Positions 7,816-15,188 are shown, numbered from the stretch's first letter. The stretch: DNA of 34,486 nt from Candidatus Solibacter sp. (GCA_025361425.1 JANYAH010000186.1:1-34486); one strand, 5' to 3'. Program-made: numbers and translations. Notes: generated by a model from the letters alone, not told the origin.

Positions 7816-8009
7816 ACCTCCTTTGGTATGGCGAGTAGTTTGGGTGCCGAGCGCACGAAGCGCTCCGGGTGAGCCTGGTAGGCGGCGTTGAGCACGACCT
7901 GCCGTCGCTCGATGACCGCCGGTGCCTGGGCAAGAAGTACCATCGGGCCACGTGCCCCTGTCTGTCCGAAGCGTCGCTGATAGCACCAGCCACCGGCCGA
8001 CGTCTCCAA
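7816..8009 (-). pseudogene. IS3-family orfB C-terminal fragment, inverted
   Basis: On the minus strand, reading from 8009 to about 7816, the frame contains PAVIERRQVVLNAAYQAHPERFVR and then PKLLAIPKEV, which match the extreme C-terminus of IS3-type orfB (consensus AHPERFVxGxPxPPxLPxxVWINPP, from memory). Upstream, RWCYQRRF-like residues may be a decayed version of the RWYNxEHRHS motif. It faces the + strand orfA/orfB-N fragment end to end, so the element has been inverted internally or is a hybrid of two copies. Confidence 0.6.
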
Positions 8010-8081
8010 AAGTCACATCGACGAGTCCCGGTACTATTTCAAAGGAAAACTTCTCAGGAGAGACAATCTGGAAGAAAAGTT

Positions 8082-8111
8082 CTAGTCCGGCCGCCGTACG
8101 GGAAGGACTAG
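8082..8111. repeat. Inverted repeat CTAGTCC...GGACTAG upstream of pilZ
   Basis: CTAGTCC (8082-8088) and GGACTAG (8105-8111) are perfect inverted repeats with a 16-nt spacer. The right arm overlaps the candidate sigma-28 -35 region of the pilZ promoter, so it could be an operator. No T tract follows, so a terminator is unlikely. The rest of 8010-8149 holds no coding signal I can support. Confidence 0.4.
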
Positions 8112-8136
8112 CGGAATTTGCTTCCTCAGCCGATTA
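8107..8136 (+). promoter_or_regulatory. Candidate sigma-28 (FliA) promoter of pilZ
   Basis: ACTAGCGG (8107-8114), 14 bp, then GCCGATTA (8129-8136). The -10 matches the sigma-28 GCCGATAA consensus at 7 of 8 positions; the -35 shares only the TAG core with the other sites in this window. The start codon is 14 nt after the -10, which leaves a leader of only a few nucleotides. Confidence 0.35.
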
Positions 8137-8149
8137 TCAGATAGCGCTT

Positions 8150-8524
8150 ATGTCAGTGGACTGCATTGGTGGTGACCGCAGGGCGGAGAGACGGTACGAG
8201 TTCCGAATGGATGTCCACTTTAGTTATTCGGAACGGAGTGTCACCTACTTCGGCGCGGGAGTGACCATCGACCTGGGCAGAGGAGGCGTTCGTTTCCAGA
8301 CCGATACACCGCCTCCGGTCGGAACAGAAGCCGAACTGCGGATCGCCTGGCCCTTCTTGTTACAGGGTTCCTGCGCCCTGGAACTCGTGATTTGGGGATC
8401 TATCCTCGGAACCCGTCAGGGCGGCACAGTTCTGAGAATGAGTGGTTACGAATTTCGCACCCGGGGGGAGAGGTCGTTCTCAGAGTCGCAGGAGCGCCCC
8501 GAAATCTGTAGCATCACAGCGTAG
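8150..8524 (+). CDS. PilZ domain protein
   Basis: 124 aa from ATG 8150; the open frame extends upstream but only into IS debris. Residues 10-20 (RRAERRYEFRM) give the RxxxR c-di-GMP motif and residues 41-46 (DLGRGG) give the second motif [D/N]xSxxG, but with Gly in place of Ser. The remainder (VGTEAELRIAWPF, ELVIWGSILGT) fits the PilZ barrel. Such proteins bind c-di-GMP and often brake flagellar motility, which fits the position at the edge of the flagellar cluster. The changed Ser means ligand binding is not assured. The last 79 nt overlap, tail to tail, with the gene on the minus strand. Confidence 0.82.
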   Translation: MSVDCIGGDRRAERRYEFRMDVHFSYSERSVTYFGAGVTIDLGRGGVRFQTDTPPPVGTEAELRIAWPFLLQGSCALELVIWGSILGTRQGGTVLRMSGYEFRTRGERSFSESQERPEICSITA

Positions 8525-8853
8525 GGTGATCGGCGGACGGCCGCGGAGGATAGAACCGGGCGAAACGCTGGGGGATTGTACTGGACCCCGTGCCGCGGTA
8601 GCGTTTCCTGCTCCAGCACGCAGGAGCGACCGTCCGACCGGCCCTCGACTCGAACACTGCGGGCGCCGCGGCGGACACAGAAGACGGAGCGTGCCCCGAA
8701 CTCTGCTGCTAGGGCGGAGAGGTTCCAGCCGGCCGGATCCAGCAGGCGGATACCGCCCTGGCGGTCGACCACTACAGCCCACTCTGCCGCTGAGGCATCA
8801 TCGGCCAGCGCTGTATCAAGAATCTGCTGTGCGTCGCGAAGAAAAGCGTCCAC
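8446..8853 (-). CDS. Hypothetical protein downstream of the transglycosylase gene
   Basis: 135 aa from a GTG at 8853. The coding phase runs without a stop from the end of the transglycosylase gene, so the start is uncertain; an ATA/ATT start overlapping the TAA at 8889-8891 would add about 11-12 residues. The residues EWAVVVDRQGGIRLLDPAGWNLSALAAEFGARSVFCVRRG look like a folded alpha/beta segment, and codon composition resembles the neighbours. I recognise no family. It follows the transglycosylase gene on the same strand by under 40 nt and overlaps the 3' end of pilZ by 79 nt. Confidence 0.5.
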   Translation of the reverse strand: MDAFLRDAQQILDTALADDASAAEWAVVVDRQGGIRLLDPAGWNLSALAAEFGARSVFCVRRGARSVRVEGRSDGRSCVLEQETLPRHGVQYNPPAFRPVLSSAAVRRSPYAVMLQISGRSCDSENDLSPRVRNS

Positions 8854-8888
8854 ACAAGACTCATCGGCGAGGTGTCGGGTATTTCTAA

Positions 8889-9569
8889 TTATTTCCGCTC
8901 GGGCTTTTGCGGCAGGCTGGAGAGAATGCGCTCGACGTAATTGATCGTCTCGGGGATATTTGGTACAGCACCGGCCTCGTCCACTCGGGACGGCCCCGCA
9001 TTGTAGGCGCCTAAGGCGTGAGCGAGATTGCCGTTGTAGCGGACCAGTAGTTCTTTTATGAGGCGGGCGCCCACGTCCAAGTTCTCCTTTGGATCGAACG
9101 GGTCCTTCACGTTGAACTGCGCGGCGGTGGCGGGCATGAGTTGCATCAGCCCGATGGCCCCTTTGGGGGACACCGCACAGGGACGGAAACCGGACTCCTG
9201 CTTCATAATGCCGCGGAGAAGGTCTGGCCGAAGCCCCTCGCGCTGTGCGGCACTGGCGATCAGCAACTCGAGTTGCGACGGCGGTACCGGGTCGCAATCG
9301 ATGGAGCCGGACGAATAAGCAACTGCCTCCGAGGCAGGTGGCGGCAGCAGGAAGAAGGAATCTGCCTGCTGTTGCGGCACCTGGCGGGGAAGGGACTGCC
9401 GCTGGGTCTCGATTGACGCCTGCATGCGCATCACCGACTGACGTTGCGCCGCCGCAGCCGGCTCAATTGCCTGGCGAGCGTCCGGTTTCTTCGCTGGATC
9501 CGCGCCAAGAATGAGGCCGGACCCGCCCGTCAGCACCAGATAAACGGAAACGATTACACGTATTTGCAT
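8889..9569 (-). CDS. Soluble lytic murein transglycosylase (SLT domain), flagellar context
   Basis: 226 aa from ATG 9569, with GAGGG 7 nt upstream. A signal peptide (about 1-23) and a Gln/Pro-rich linker (about 25-95) lead to an SLT domain at about 98-215: catalytic Glu125 in KQESGFRP, GLMQLMP 140-146, AYNAGP 188-193 and IPETINYV 205-212. It cleaves glycan strands in the periplasm. Because the flgJ-type gene in this cluster has only the rod-binding domain, this enzyme may open the peptidoglycan for the rod. It is transcribed away from flaG, with 96 nt between the starts. Confidence 0.88.
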   Translation of the reverse strand: MQIRVIVSVYLVLTGGSGLILGADPAKKPDARQAIEPAAAAQRQSVMRMQASIETQRQSLPRQVPQQQADSFFLLPPPASEAVAYSSGSIDCDPVPPSQLELLIASAAQREGLRPDLLRGIMKQESGFRPCAVSPKGAIGLMQLMPATAAQFNVKDPFDPKENLDVGARLIKELLVRYNGNLAHALGAYNAGPSRVDEAGAVPNIPETINYVERILSSLPQKPERK

Positions 9570-9576
9570 GAAATAC

Positions 9577-9606
9577 CCTCGAATCGCAGGCCGTTCCCGC
9601 CGATAT
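9577..9606 (+). promoter_or_regulatory. Candidate sigma-28 promoter of flaG-fliS
   Basis: CCTCGAAT (9577-9584), 14 bp, then GCCGATAT (9599-9606), a perfect Bacillus-type sigma-D -10. The start codon of flaG is 60 nt downstream. A CACTGGCAGTG palindrome (9641-9651) lies in the leader. Confidence 0.5.
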
Positions 9607-9665
9607 ATGCAGTAAGGACGCACCGCCAGGTGGCAGGAATCACTGGCAGTGGAAGGACTAAGACC

Positions 9666-9968
9666 ATGGAAATCAACCAATTGTCCGGAATCAGCCTGAC
9701 GGCGCCAGTCGATTTGACGCCCAAGTCGCAGCATGACGCCGCGACCCGCCAGATCGTCTCGGCCGTCCAGGCACTCAACAAATCAGAACTGTTTGGCGAG
9801 AACCGCCAACTGCAGTTTTCGCGGGACAACGATACGCACCGTGTGATTATCAAAATCACGAACCCAAAAACCGGTGAGATCATCGACCAGATTCCCTCCG
9901 AGACCGTCCTGCGGATGCTCGCGGATCTGCCGGTGCGCCAACGCAATAATGGGGCTTCCACACTGTGA
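9666..9968 (+). CDS. flaG: FlaG-like protein
   Basis: 100 aa from ATG 9666 (AAGGACTAAGACC upstream gives the ribosome site). The C-terminal half, LQFSRDNDTHRVIIKITNPKTGEIIDQIPSETVLRML, is the conserved FlaG block (KVxDxxTGEVIRQIPxEExL). The N-terminal half is unconserved, as usual. FlaG affects filament length or flagellin secretion in Pseudomonas and Campylobacter; its exact job is open. It is the first gene of a two-gene unit: the TGA overlaps the ATG of fliS by one base, so translation is coupled. Confidence 0.85.
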   Translation: MEINQLSGISLTAPVDLTPKSQHDAATRQIVSAVQALNKSELFGENRQLQFSRDNDTHRVIIKITNPKTGEIIDQIPSETVLRMLADLPVRQRNNGASTL

Positions 9969-10441
9969 TGTGGAAAGAAGCGTATCTGGAAAGCCGCATC
10001 CTGTCGGCGGACCCGCTGGAACTGATCAGCCTCCTGTACCAGGGCGCACTCGATTCGGTGCATGACGCCCGCAAACACCTTTCGGAGGGAGACATTCCAG
10101 CGCGCACACAGGCCATTGCCAAAGTCACGGATATCCTGGCTGAGTTGGAAGGTTCGCTGAACCACCAAGCCGGGGGTTCCATCAGCAGAGGCCTGGCCGA
10201 TTTGTATCAGTACATGAGGCTGCGGCTGCTGGAGGCCAACATCCGGCGGGACGACGCGATGCTCGGCGAAGTCCAATCGCTGTTGGCCACGATGGCGGAA
10301 GGTTGGAGGGCAATACAGAAGGCTCCAGAGTCGAAAAACGAACCGGGAACCGAAGCCGCAGTGGGCCACCATGCTCCCGCAGCCTGGGAAGGAGATTTCG
10401 AAGGCGGCCGGGAATTCGCTGCGCATGGCTGGAACGCCTAG
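9968..10441 (+). CDS. fliS: Flagellin export chaperone FliS
   Basis: 157 aa from ATG 9968 (a GTG at 9965 is possible). WKEAYLESRILSADPLELISLLYQGALDSVHDARKHL, then TDILAELEGSLNHQAGGSISRGLADLYQYMRLRLLEAN, is the FliS helical bundle with the YxxxxVxTASPxEL-like start. FliS caps the C-terminus of flagellin in the cytosol before export. It is longer than the usual 120-135 residues because of an unconserved tail after about 120. Its TAG stop is inside a CTAG that also holds the stop of the flgJ-like gene on the other strand. Confidence 0.92.
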   Translation: MWKEAYLESRILSADPLELISLLYQGALDSVHDARKHLSEGDIPARTQAIAKVTDILAELEGSLNHQAGGSISRGLADLYQYMRLRLLEANIRRDDAMLGEVQSLLATMAEGWRAIQKAPESKNEPGTEAAVGHHAPAAWEGDFEGGREFAAHGWNA

Positions 10442-10734
10442 ACCTTAGGTGGCGTCTTGAAGCCGGCGGCCACCACTTTCGCCAGACCGAGCCCCCCGGC
10501 CGCGGATAAGCTCTGCGCGAACATTTCCTGGGCATACTCCATAGCGGAAGACATCGATTGGTCGTCACCAGTGCCCATCCATCCGCCTTCGGACTCCCGC
10601 ATGCCCTTCAGCATCTGGCCGATCAGGAGTGCCTCGAACTGGCGCGCGGCGTCCTTGACACGCGCCGGATCGTCTTTCGGTCGTGCCGCCAATTGCGGAA
10701 CGGACGCAGCAGGGGAAGAAATGCCATCAATCAT
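10438..10734 (-). CDS. flgJ: Rod-binding protein (FlgJ N-terminal domain only)
   Basis: 98 aa. KDAARQFEALLIGQMLKGMRESEGG followed by QSMSSAMEYAQEMFAQSLSAAGGLGLAKVV matches the rod-binding domain of FlgJ, which helps cap and assemble the rod in the periplasm. The C-terminal muramidase domain of enterobacterial FlgJ is absent, which is common outside gamma-proteobacteria; the SLT enzyme at 8889-9569 may supply that activity. It is the last gene of the flgF-G-A-H-I-J unit; flgI ends 10 nt upstream. The stop lies in a CTAG shared with fliS. Confidence 0.88.
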   Translation of the reverse strand: MIDGISSPAASVPQLAARPKDDPARVKDAARQFEALLIGQMLKGMRESEGGWMGTGDDQSMSSAMEYAQEMFAQSLSAAGGLGLAKVVAAGFKTPPKV

Positions 10735-10743
10735 ATGACCGCC

Positions 10744-11823
10744 TCAGATCACTTCGAGATCGGCCTCGAGCGCACCGGCGCTCTTGAGGCTCTGCAGGAT
10801 GGCAATAATGTCGCGCGGGGTGGATCCGATAGAGGTAAGTGCGCGCACCAACTCCTCAACCGTGGCTCCTTGCTTGAGTAGGACATTTCGCGCCTGCTCC
10901 TCCTTGACCGCCACGTTCACCTGCGGTACGACCTGCGTGGTACCGGCACCGAGCGTGTTGGGTTGACTCACGTTGACCGTGGTTTGAATCTCCACAGTAA
11001 GATTACCTTGCAGGATCGCCACGGGAGCGATACGAACTTCCTTGCCCATCACAATCGTACCGGTGCGCTCATTGACCACAATCTTGGCGGAGCGATCCGC
11101 CTCTACGGTCAGCATTTCCAATTCCGCTACGAATTCGGTGGAGGTTTTCTGGAAAGCGACTGGAACCGCGACGGATACCAGAGCCGCGTCATCGGCATGA
11201 GCCACCGGACCGAAGCGCTTGTTGATGGCCGCGCTAATACGCGACGCGGTAGTGAAATCGGATTGATGCAGTTGCAGCCGCACCACCTGACCGACGGCGA
11301 CCGAAGGGGAGAGGCGTTCCACGATCGCGCCATTCAGGATCCGCCCTACGGTTGGATGGTTCACGACCTGTTTGTTCGCGGCGCCGCCGGCGGAAAAACC
11401 GCCGATTACGAGAGCGCCCTGAGCCACAGCGTACACCTGCCCGTCGGGTGCTTTGAGTCCAGTCATCAAAACCACGCCGCCTTGCAGGCTGGATGAATCG
11501 CCCATCGACGAGACGGTGCAGTCAATGCGCGATCCGGGACGCGCATACGGCGGGAGCACCGCGGTGATCATCACCGCGGCCGTGTTCTTCACCTGGATGG
11601 CGGTAGGCGGCACCGTGATGCCCATACGTTCCAGCAGATTGGTCAAGCTCTGGGCGGAGAATTGCGTCTGACGGCGGTCGCCGGTCCCGGCCAGTCCGAC
11701 CACCAGACCGTAACCCATCAATTGGTTGTCGCGTACGCCCTCAATCGAAGTCAGTTCCTTCAGGCGGCTGGCGGCGGGAGCCAGCGTGCCGAAGAGTAGG
11801 AACAAAGCCAATGTCTTTTTCAT
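10744..11823 (-). CDS. flgI: Flagellar P-ring protein FlgI
   Basis: 359 aa, full length for the family. A signal peptide (MKKTLALFLLFGTLAPAA) precedes LKELTSIEGVRDNQLMGYGLVVGLAGTGD, the FlgI hallmark, and further conserved blocks (NTAAVMITAVLPPYARPGSRID, ARIVVNERTGT-like segment KIVVNERTGTIVMG, GATVEELVRALTSIGSTPRDIIAILQ). It is exported by Sec and polymerises around the rod in peptidoglycan. It starts 9 nt after the flgH stop, in the flgF to flgJ unit. Confidence 0.97.
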   Translation of the reverse strand: MKKTLALFLLFGTLAPAASRLKELTSIEGVRDNQLMGYGLVVGLAGTGDRRQTQFSAQSLTNLLERMGITVPPTAIQVKNTAAVMITAVLPPYARPGSRIDCTVSSMGDSSSLQGGVVLMTGLKAPDGQVYAVAQGALVIGGFSAGGAANKQVVNHPTVGRILNGAIVERLSPSVAVGQVVRLQLHQSDFTTASRISAAINKRFGPVAHADDAALVSVAVPVAFQKTSTEFVAELEMLTVEADRSAKIVVNERTGTIVMGKEVRIAPVAILQGNLTVEIQTTVNVSQPNTLGAGTTQVVPQVNVAVKEEQARNVLLKQGATVEELVRALTSIGSTPRDIIAILQSLKSAGALEADLEVI

Positions 11824-11832
11824 GAAAGCCTC

Positions 11833-12543
11833 TCAGAATGGCAGTAGCCCAAGAAGAATCCGGTAAAGAATGAACGGACGGCGGATGGCATCACCGATCA
11901 CGCCCTTGCCGTTGACTTTGATTTCCAGTTGCGCGATCTGGTCTGTGCCGATCGAGTTGGAGGGGCTGAGGTCCACGGGCCGGACGACGCCGCGGACTGT
12001 GACGATCTGGCGCTCGGAATTCACCATCACGTCCTTCGTGCCCTCCAGAACCAGATAGCCGTTGGGAAGAACCTGAGTCACGCGGGCGCTCAACGTGGTA
12101 CTCAATGACGTTTCGCGGCTGGTGGTACCGTCACCGTTGAGCTGGCTATCGAGGCTGGTGTTGGCCAGGTTCTGCCACGGTCCGGCTTTCTTTGTGAGAC
12201 CACCGAGCGCGCTCACCGAAGCTTTTATGCCCGATTGGCGCGAGGTTTTGGTGGTGCCCCTGGCGATTGCCGAAGCGCGCTCCCTGACCAGCACGGTCAG
12301 CAGGTCGTCCACGTGTGCAGCCCGCAAATCGGTTGCGAGATCAGTGAGGCGGGACGACGGGGACCACAGCGAACCGGACGCGAGCTGGTTTGCCGGGACT
12401 GCCGTGTGTTGCGTGGCCTCCTGGATATAGCGGTCGAGGGGGCTGGGTTCGACCACCTTGGGTTTCTTGGCCGCCGTTGCCGAAGCCGTTAGGCTGAGAT
12501 ACCCGGCGACAAGTAGGAGAATGCGAAAGTTGTATGACTGCAT
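11833..12543 (-). CDS. flgH: Flagellar L-ring protein FlgH
   Basis: 236 aa. The FlgH core is visible: SLWSPSSRLTDLATDLRAAHVDDLLTVLVRERASA, then TLSARVTQVLPNGYLVLEGTKDVMVNSERQIVTVRGVVRPVDLSPSNSIGTDQIAQLEIKVNGKG. FlgH builds the outer-membrane ring. The signal peptide ends at about ATA-A and has no lipobox cysteine, unlike the lipidated enterobacterial protein. It starts 1 nt after the flgA stop, so it is coupled to flgA. Confidence 0.96.
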   Translation of the reverse strand: MQSYNFRILLLVAGYLSLTASATAAKKPKVVEPSPLDRYIQEATQHTAVPANQLASGSLWSPSSRLTDLATDLRAAHVDDLLTVLVRERASAIARGTTKTSRQSGIKASVSALGGLTKKAGPWQNLANTSLDSQLNGDGTTSRETSLSTTLSARVTQVLPNGYLVLEGTKDVMVNSERQIVTVRGVVRPVDLSPSNSIGTDQIAQLEIKVNGKGVIGDAIRRPFILYRILLGLLPF

Positions 12544-12544
12544 G

Positions 12545-13465
12545 CTATTTCACCAGAGGCGCTCTGGTGAGCACGAGCGCCTTTCCTTTTCCATTCACAC
12601 GGGCCTGAAACAGGCGTTTAGTATCTTCATTCCGGATGGCAACCATGTCGCCGCTGCGTCCGGCGGTTTCTGCTTTTCCGGAAAACGAGAGCCGGGCAGC
12701 GCCACTGCGTACTTCCACATCCACCAAGTCGCCGCGGTTTACGTCAAACGGCGCTGTCAGTTGGTCCAGATGGATCGGAGAGCCCACAGCGAGCGGGCGT
12801 AGAGGCAGACGTCCAGCTACCTGCTCGACGGAGACGGCGAATTTTGCCGGTAGCGGAAACCCCTGTGTGGTTTCGAGCCGGAGTTGTCGAGCCTTCACCG
12901 GCTGGCCGGCCCGAAGGCTCTCAATGGCTACCACCTGAGCAAGCGTGGCCGTCACTGTCACGCGAGCCCAAATCGCGAAGCGGCGGGCGTCGCCGTATAC
13001 AACGTTACCGCGCCAGAGCACCGGCGTCCGCGCGCCGGCAGCCGCCGGCATTCCCAAGCGATCTCTAGGGAATTCGATCTGGCCCCGCGGTACCGTGTTG
13101 CGGTACATTTCTACTATCTCTATCGTGGCCCCTGGCACGTCTAGAGAGGCGCGCATCGCCTTCATTGCCGCGGTGCGTTCCAGCGCCTGCATCGGCCACT
13201 CGAAGCAGAGGTCCTCGACCGTCGGCAACTCAATCGAATTGCGGCGGGCCAGGGAGACCAGTTCGGAAGCATGCATGATTCGCCGCGAGCCCGGCAACGG
13301 CGCGAAAGCAACCGGCAACTGCGGAGCGAGCGCGCGGAACGCGGGAATGGCGGCTGCCAAGTCGCGCGCGAGAATTCGCTCGCTCTCCACGTCTCGGCAG
13401 GCACGCTGCTCAACGGGAGCGGCGCCGGCAATACCGGCGATGACCAAAACGATGCACAGCTTCAT
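12545..13465 (-). CDS. flgA: P-ring assembly chaperone FlgA
   Basis: 306 aa. The N-terminus is a signal peptide (MKLCIVLVIAGIAGA). The C-terminal SAF-like domain (residues about 180-300) contains ARQLRLETTQGFPLP, GRLPLRPLAVGSPIHLDQL and NRGDLVDVEVRSGAARLSFSGKAETAGRSGDMVAIRNEDTKRLFQARVNGKG. It chaperones FlgI in the periplasm. The ATG overlaps the flgG stop (ATGA, 13462-13465), so the two are translationally coupled. It is longer than the 220-aa enterobacterial form because of the N-terminal domain. Confidence 0.93.
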   Translation of the reverse strand: MKLCIVLVIAGIAGAAPVEQRACRDVESERILARDLAAAIPAFRALAPQLPVAFAPLPGSRRIMHASELVSLARRNSIELPTVEDLCFEWPMQALERTAAMKAMRASLDVPGATIEIVEMYRNTVPRGQIEFPRDRLGMPAAAGARTPVLWRGNVVYGDARRFAIWARVTVTATLAQVVAIESLRAGQPVKARQLRLETTQGFPLPAKFAVSVEQVAGRLPLRPLAVGSPIHLDQLTAPFDVNRGDLVDVEVRSGAARLSFSGKAETAGRSGDMVAIRNEDTKRLFQARVNGKGKALVLTRAPLVK

Positions 13466-14253
13466 CGGGCGATGTTGTTGACCTGTTGGTACATGTCGTC
13501 AGCAGCCTTGACTACTTTTGAATTCGCTTCGTAAGCGCGCTGGGCAACGATCAGGTTGATAAACTCTTCGACAATACTGACGTTGGACTGCTCGGTGTAA
13601 CCTTGCAGCAGGGATCCCAAACCTTCCTGTCCGCCCGGGTTGGCGAGCGTGGGTTCGCCGGACGCGTCAGTCGGCAGATACAAGTTGCGGCCGATACTAT
13701 TGAGGCCGGCCGGATTCGGGAAGCCGGCGATCTGGAGCTGTCCTGCCTTCTGGGATGTGGTCTGGCCGGCTGTCGAATAGCTGACGGTACCGTCCGGGGC
13801 AATGGTGATGTTCTGGGCATCGGCCGGAAGGGTAATTTGCGGCTCAATCGGGTCGCCGTCGGAGGTCACCAGGCTTCCTTCCTTATCCAGGTGGAAAGAT
13901 CCGTCGCGGGTGTAGGCGAGATCGCCGGTAGAGCGACGAACCTGGAAGAAACCGCGGCCTTGAATCACCAGGTCCAGCGGATTGCTGGTAGAGGAAAAGT
14001 TGCCTTGCGTAAAGATGATCTCGTTGGAGGACGTGCGCGTCCCCAAACCCACCTGTAGTCCCGTGGGGACGACGGTTTGCTGCCCCGCGGCAGCGCCCGG
14101 CTGGACCATGGTCTGATAGAGCAGATCTTGAAACTGGGCGCGCCGCATTTTGAAACCGGCGGTGTTGGCGTTGGCCAAATTGTGGGCGATGTTGTCCACG
14201 TTCAATTGCTGCGCCGTCATGCCGCTGGCGGCGCTGTACAGTGCTCGAATCAT
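13462..14253 (-). CDS. flgG: Distal rod protein FlgG
   Basis: 263 aa, the standard length. The N-terminal rod motif MIRALYSAASGMTAQQLNVDNIAHNLANANTAGFK and the C-terminal helix SNVSIVEEFINLIVAQRAYEANSKVVKAADDMYQQVNNI are both complete. AAGGAG lies 8 nt before the ATG. It is exported by the flagellar type III system. It follows flgF after 77 nt; that gap carries no promoter I can support. Confidence 0.97.
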   Translation of the reverse strand: MIRALYSAASGMTAQQLNVDNIAHNLANANTAGFKMRRAQFQDLLYQTMVQPGAAAGQQTVVPTGLQVGLGTRTSSNEIIFTQGNFSSTSNPLDLVIQGRGFFQVRRSTGDLAYTRDGSFHLDKEGSLVTSDGDPIEPQITLPADAQNITIAPDGTVSYSTAGQTTSQKAGQLQIAGFPNPAGLNSIGRNLYLPTDASGEPTLANPGGQEGLGSLLQGYTEQSNVSIVEEFINLIVAQRAYEANSKVVKAADDMYQQVNNIAR

Positions 14254-14330
14254 AAATTAGGCTCCTTGAGTTTCCAGTTATAGCGGGCTGTCGACGTCAT
14301 TTCTTACACTCCAGACTCTTCGCCTTGGCG

Positions 14331-15074
14331 CTAAGAGCCGACGCGAGCTACTTCATCGGTAGTCTTGCGGTTCATCTCAGCGCTGATGCCGATCGCTTTC
14401 TGCAGCATTTCGAACTGACGCATGGTCCCGACCAGCCGCATGGCAGCCTCCGCCACCGGGACGTTGGAACTCTCGAGTTTGCCCTGTTGCAGGGTCGCCG
14501 CGGTAGCGGCCACGGCGGGGTTCTTCGAGTCGGGGTTCTGAAAATAGGTGCCCCCCATCTTCTTTAGTAAGGCGGTGTTCTTGAAGTCCACGATGCCGAT
14601 CTGCCCCACAGCCTGCCCATCCTGGCGCACCGTTCCATCGGGCATGATTTCGACTGGTTTACTGGGCGTCACTTGGATAGGACTCCCATCCGTTCCGCGA
14701 ACGGTGTAGCCGTCGGCGGTGGCGAGTAGGCCAGAGGGAGAAGCCTGTAGGTTGCCGTTGCGGGTGTACAAGTGCCCTGAAGGTCCATTGACGGCCAGGA
14801 ATCCGCGTCCGGAGATGGCGACGTCCAATTGGCTGCCGGTAGGCAACAGGGTTCCCTGGGAGAAGTCGGTCCACTGGCGCTCCACGACGGGAAGGCTAAA
14901 GGACGCAGCGCCGGTCATCGGATCCCGGCCTTCGGCGGAGGTGTACAAGCCGTAGAACTCGCTGTCGCCCTTGTATCCACTGGTAGCCGCGTTGGCCAGG
15001 TTATTGGCGAGCAGGTCGAGTGATTCCATGCGAGACCGCAAGCCACTTGCCGCGGCCACTGTCAATGGGTCCAT
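14331..15074 (-). CDS. flgF: Proximal rod protein FlgF
   Basis: 247 aa from ATG 15074, chosen for the GGGGAGC about 8 nt upstream and because MDPLTVAAASGLRSRMESLDLLANNLANAATSGYK is the rod-protein N-terminus; the frame is open to 15221 but that extension is unconserved. The C-terminus LESSNVPVAEAAMRLVGTMRQFEMLQKAIGISAEMNRKTTDEVARV is typical. Exported rod subunit. First gene of the minus unit; a sigma-54-like promoter is at 15099-15115 and a palindrome at 15189-15204. Confidence 0.93.
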   Translation of the reverse strand: MDPLTVAAASGLRSRMESLDLLANNLANAATSGYKGDSEFYGLYTSAEGRDPMTGAASFSLPVVERQWTDFSQGTLLPTGSQLDVAISGRGFLAVNGPSGHLYTRNGNLQASPSGLLATADGYTVRGTDGSPIQVTPSKPVEIMPDGTVRQDGQAVGQIGIVDFKNTALLKKMGGTYFQNPDSKNPAVAATAATLQQGKLESSNVPVAEAAMRLVGTMRQFEMLQKAIGISAEMNRKTTDEVARVGS

Positions 15075-15098
15075 AAGAAGAAGCTCCCCACGGGGTAG

Positions 15099-15115
15099 AG
15101 CAACTGGGTGGCCCA
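15099..15115 (-). promoter_or_regulatory. Candidate sigma-54 promoter of flgF operon
   Basis: On the minus strand TGGGCCACCCAGTTGCT keeps the invariant GG-N10-GC and a perfect TTGCT -12 element; the -24 element is weak. Transcription would begin near 15088, about 14 nt before the ATG, at the edge of the ribosome site. An activator box would fit at 15189-15204, about 100 bp upstream of that start. Confidence 0.45.
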
Positions 15116-15134
15116 AAAAATAATTTGCAGAAAG

Positions 15135-15164
15135 CCTAGAGAATCCCTGCAAAGCTGCCGATAT
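15135..15164 (+). promoter_or_regulatory. Candidate sigma-28 promoter facing fliK
   Basis: CCTAGAGA (15135-15142), 14 bp, then GCCGATAT (15157-15164), a full sigma-28 -10. A second CCCGATAT follows at 15166-15173 without a spaced -35. The resulting RNA would start near 15171 and read into fliK through the hairpin at 15262-15287. Confidence 0.5.
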
Positions 15165-15188
15165 TCCCGATATAGGCGATTTACGCCC

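Noticed and set aside
8082-8111. CTAGTCC/GGACTAG hairpin as a terminator
   Set aside because: No T tract and no upstream gene on + that needs one.
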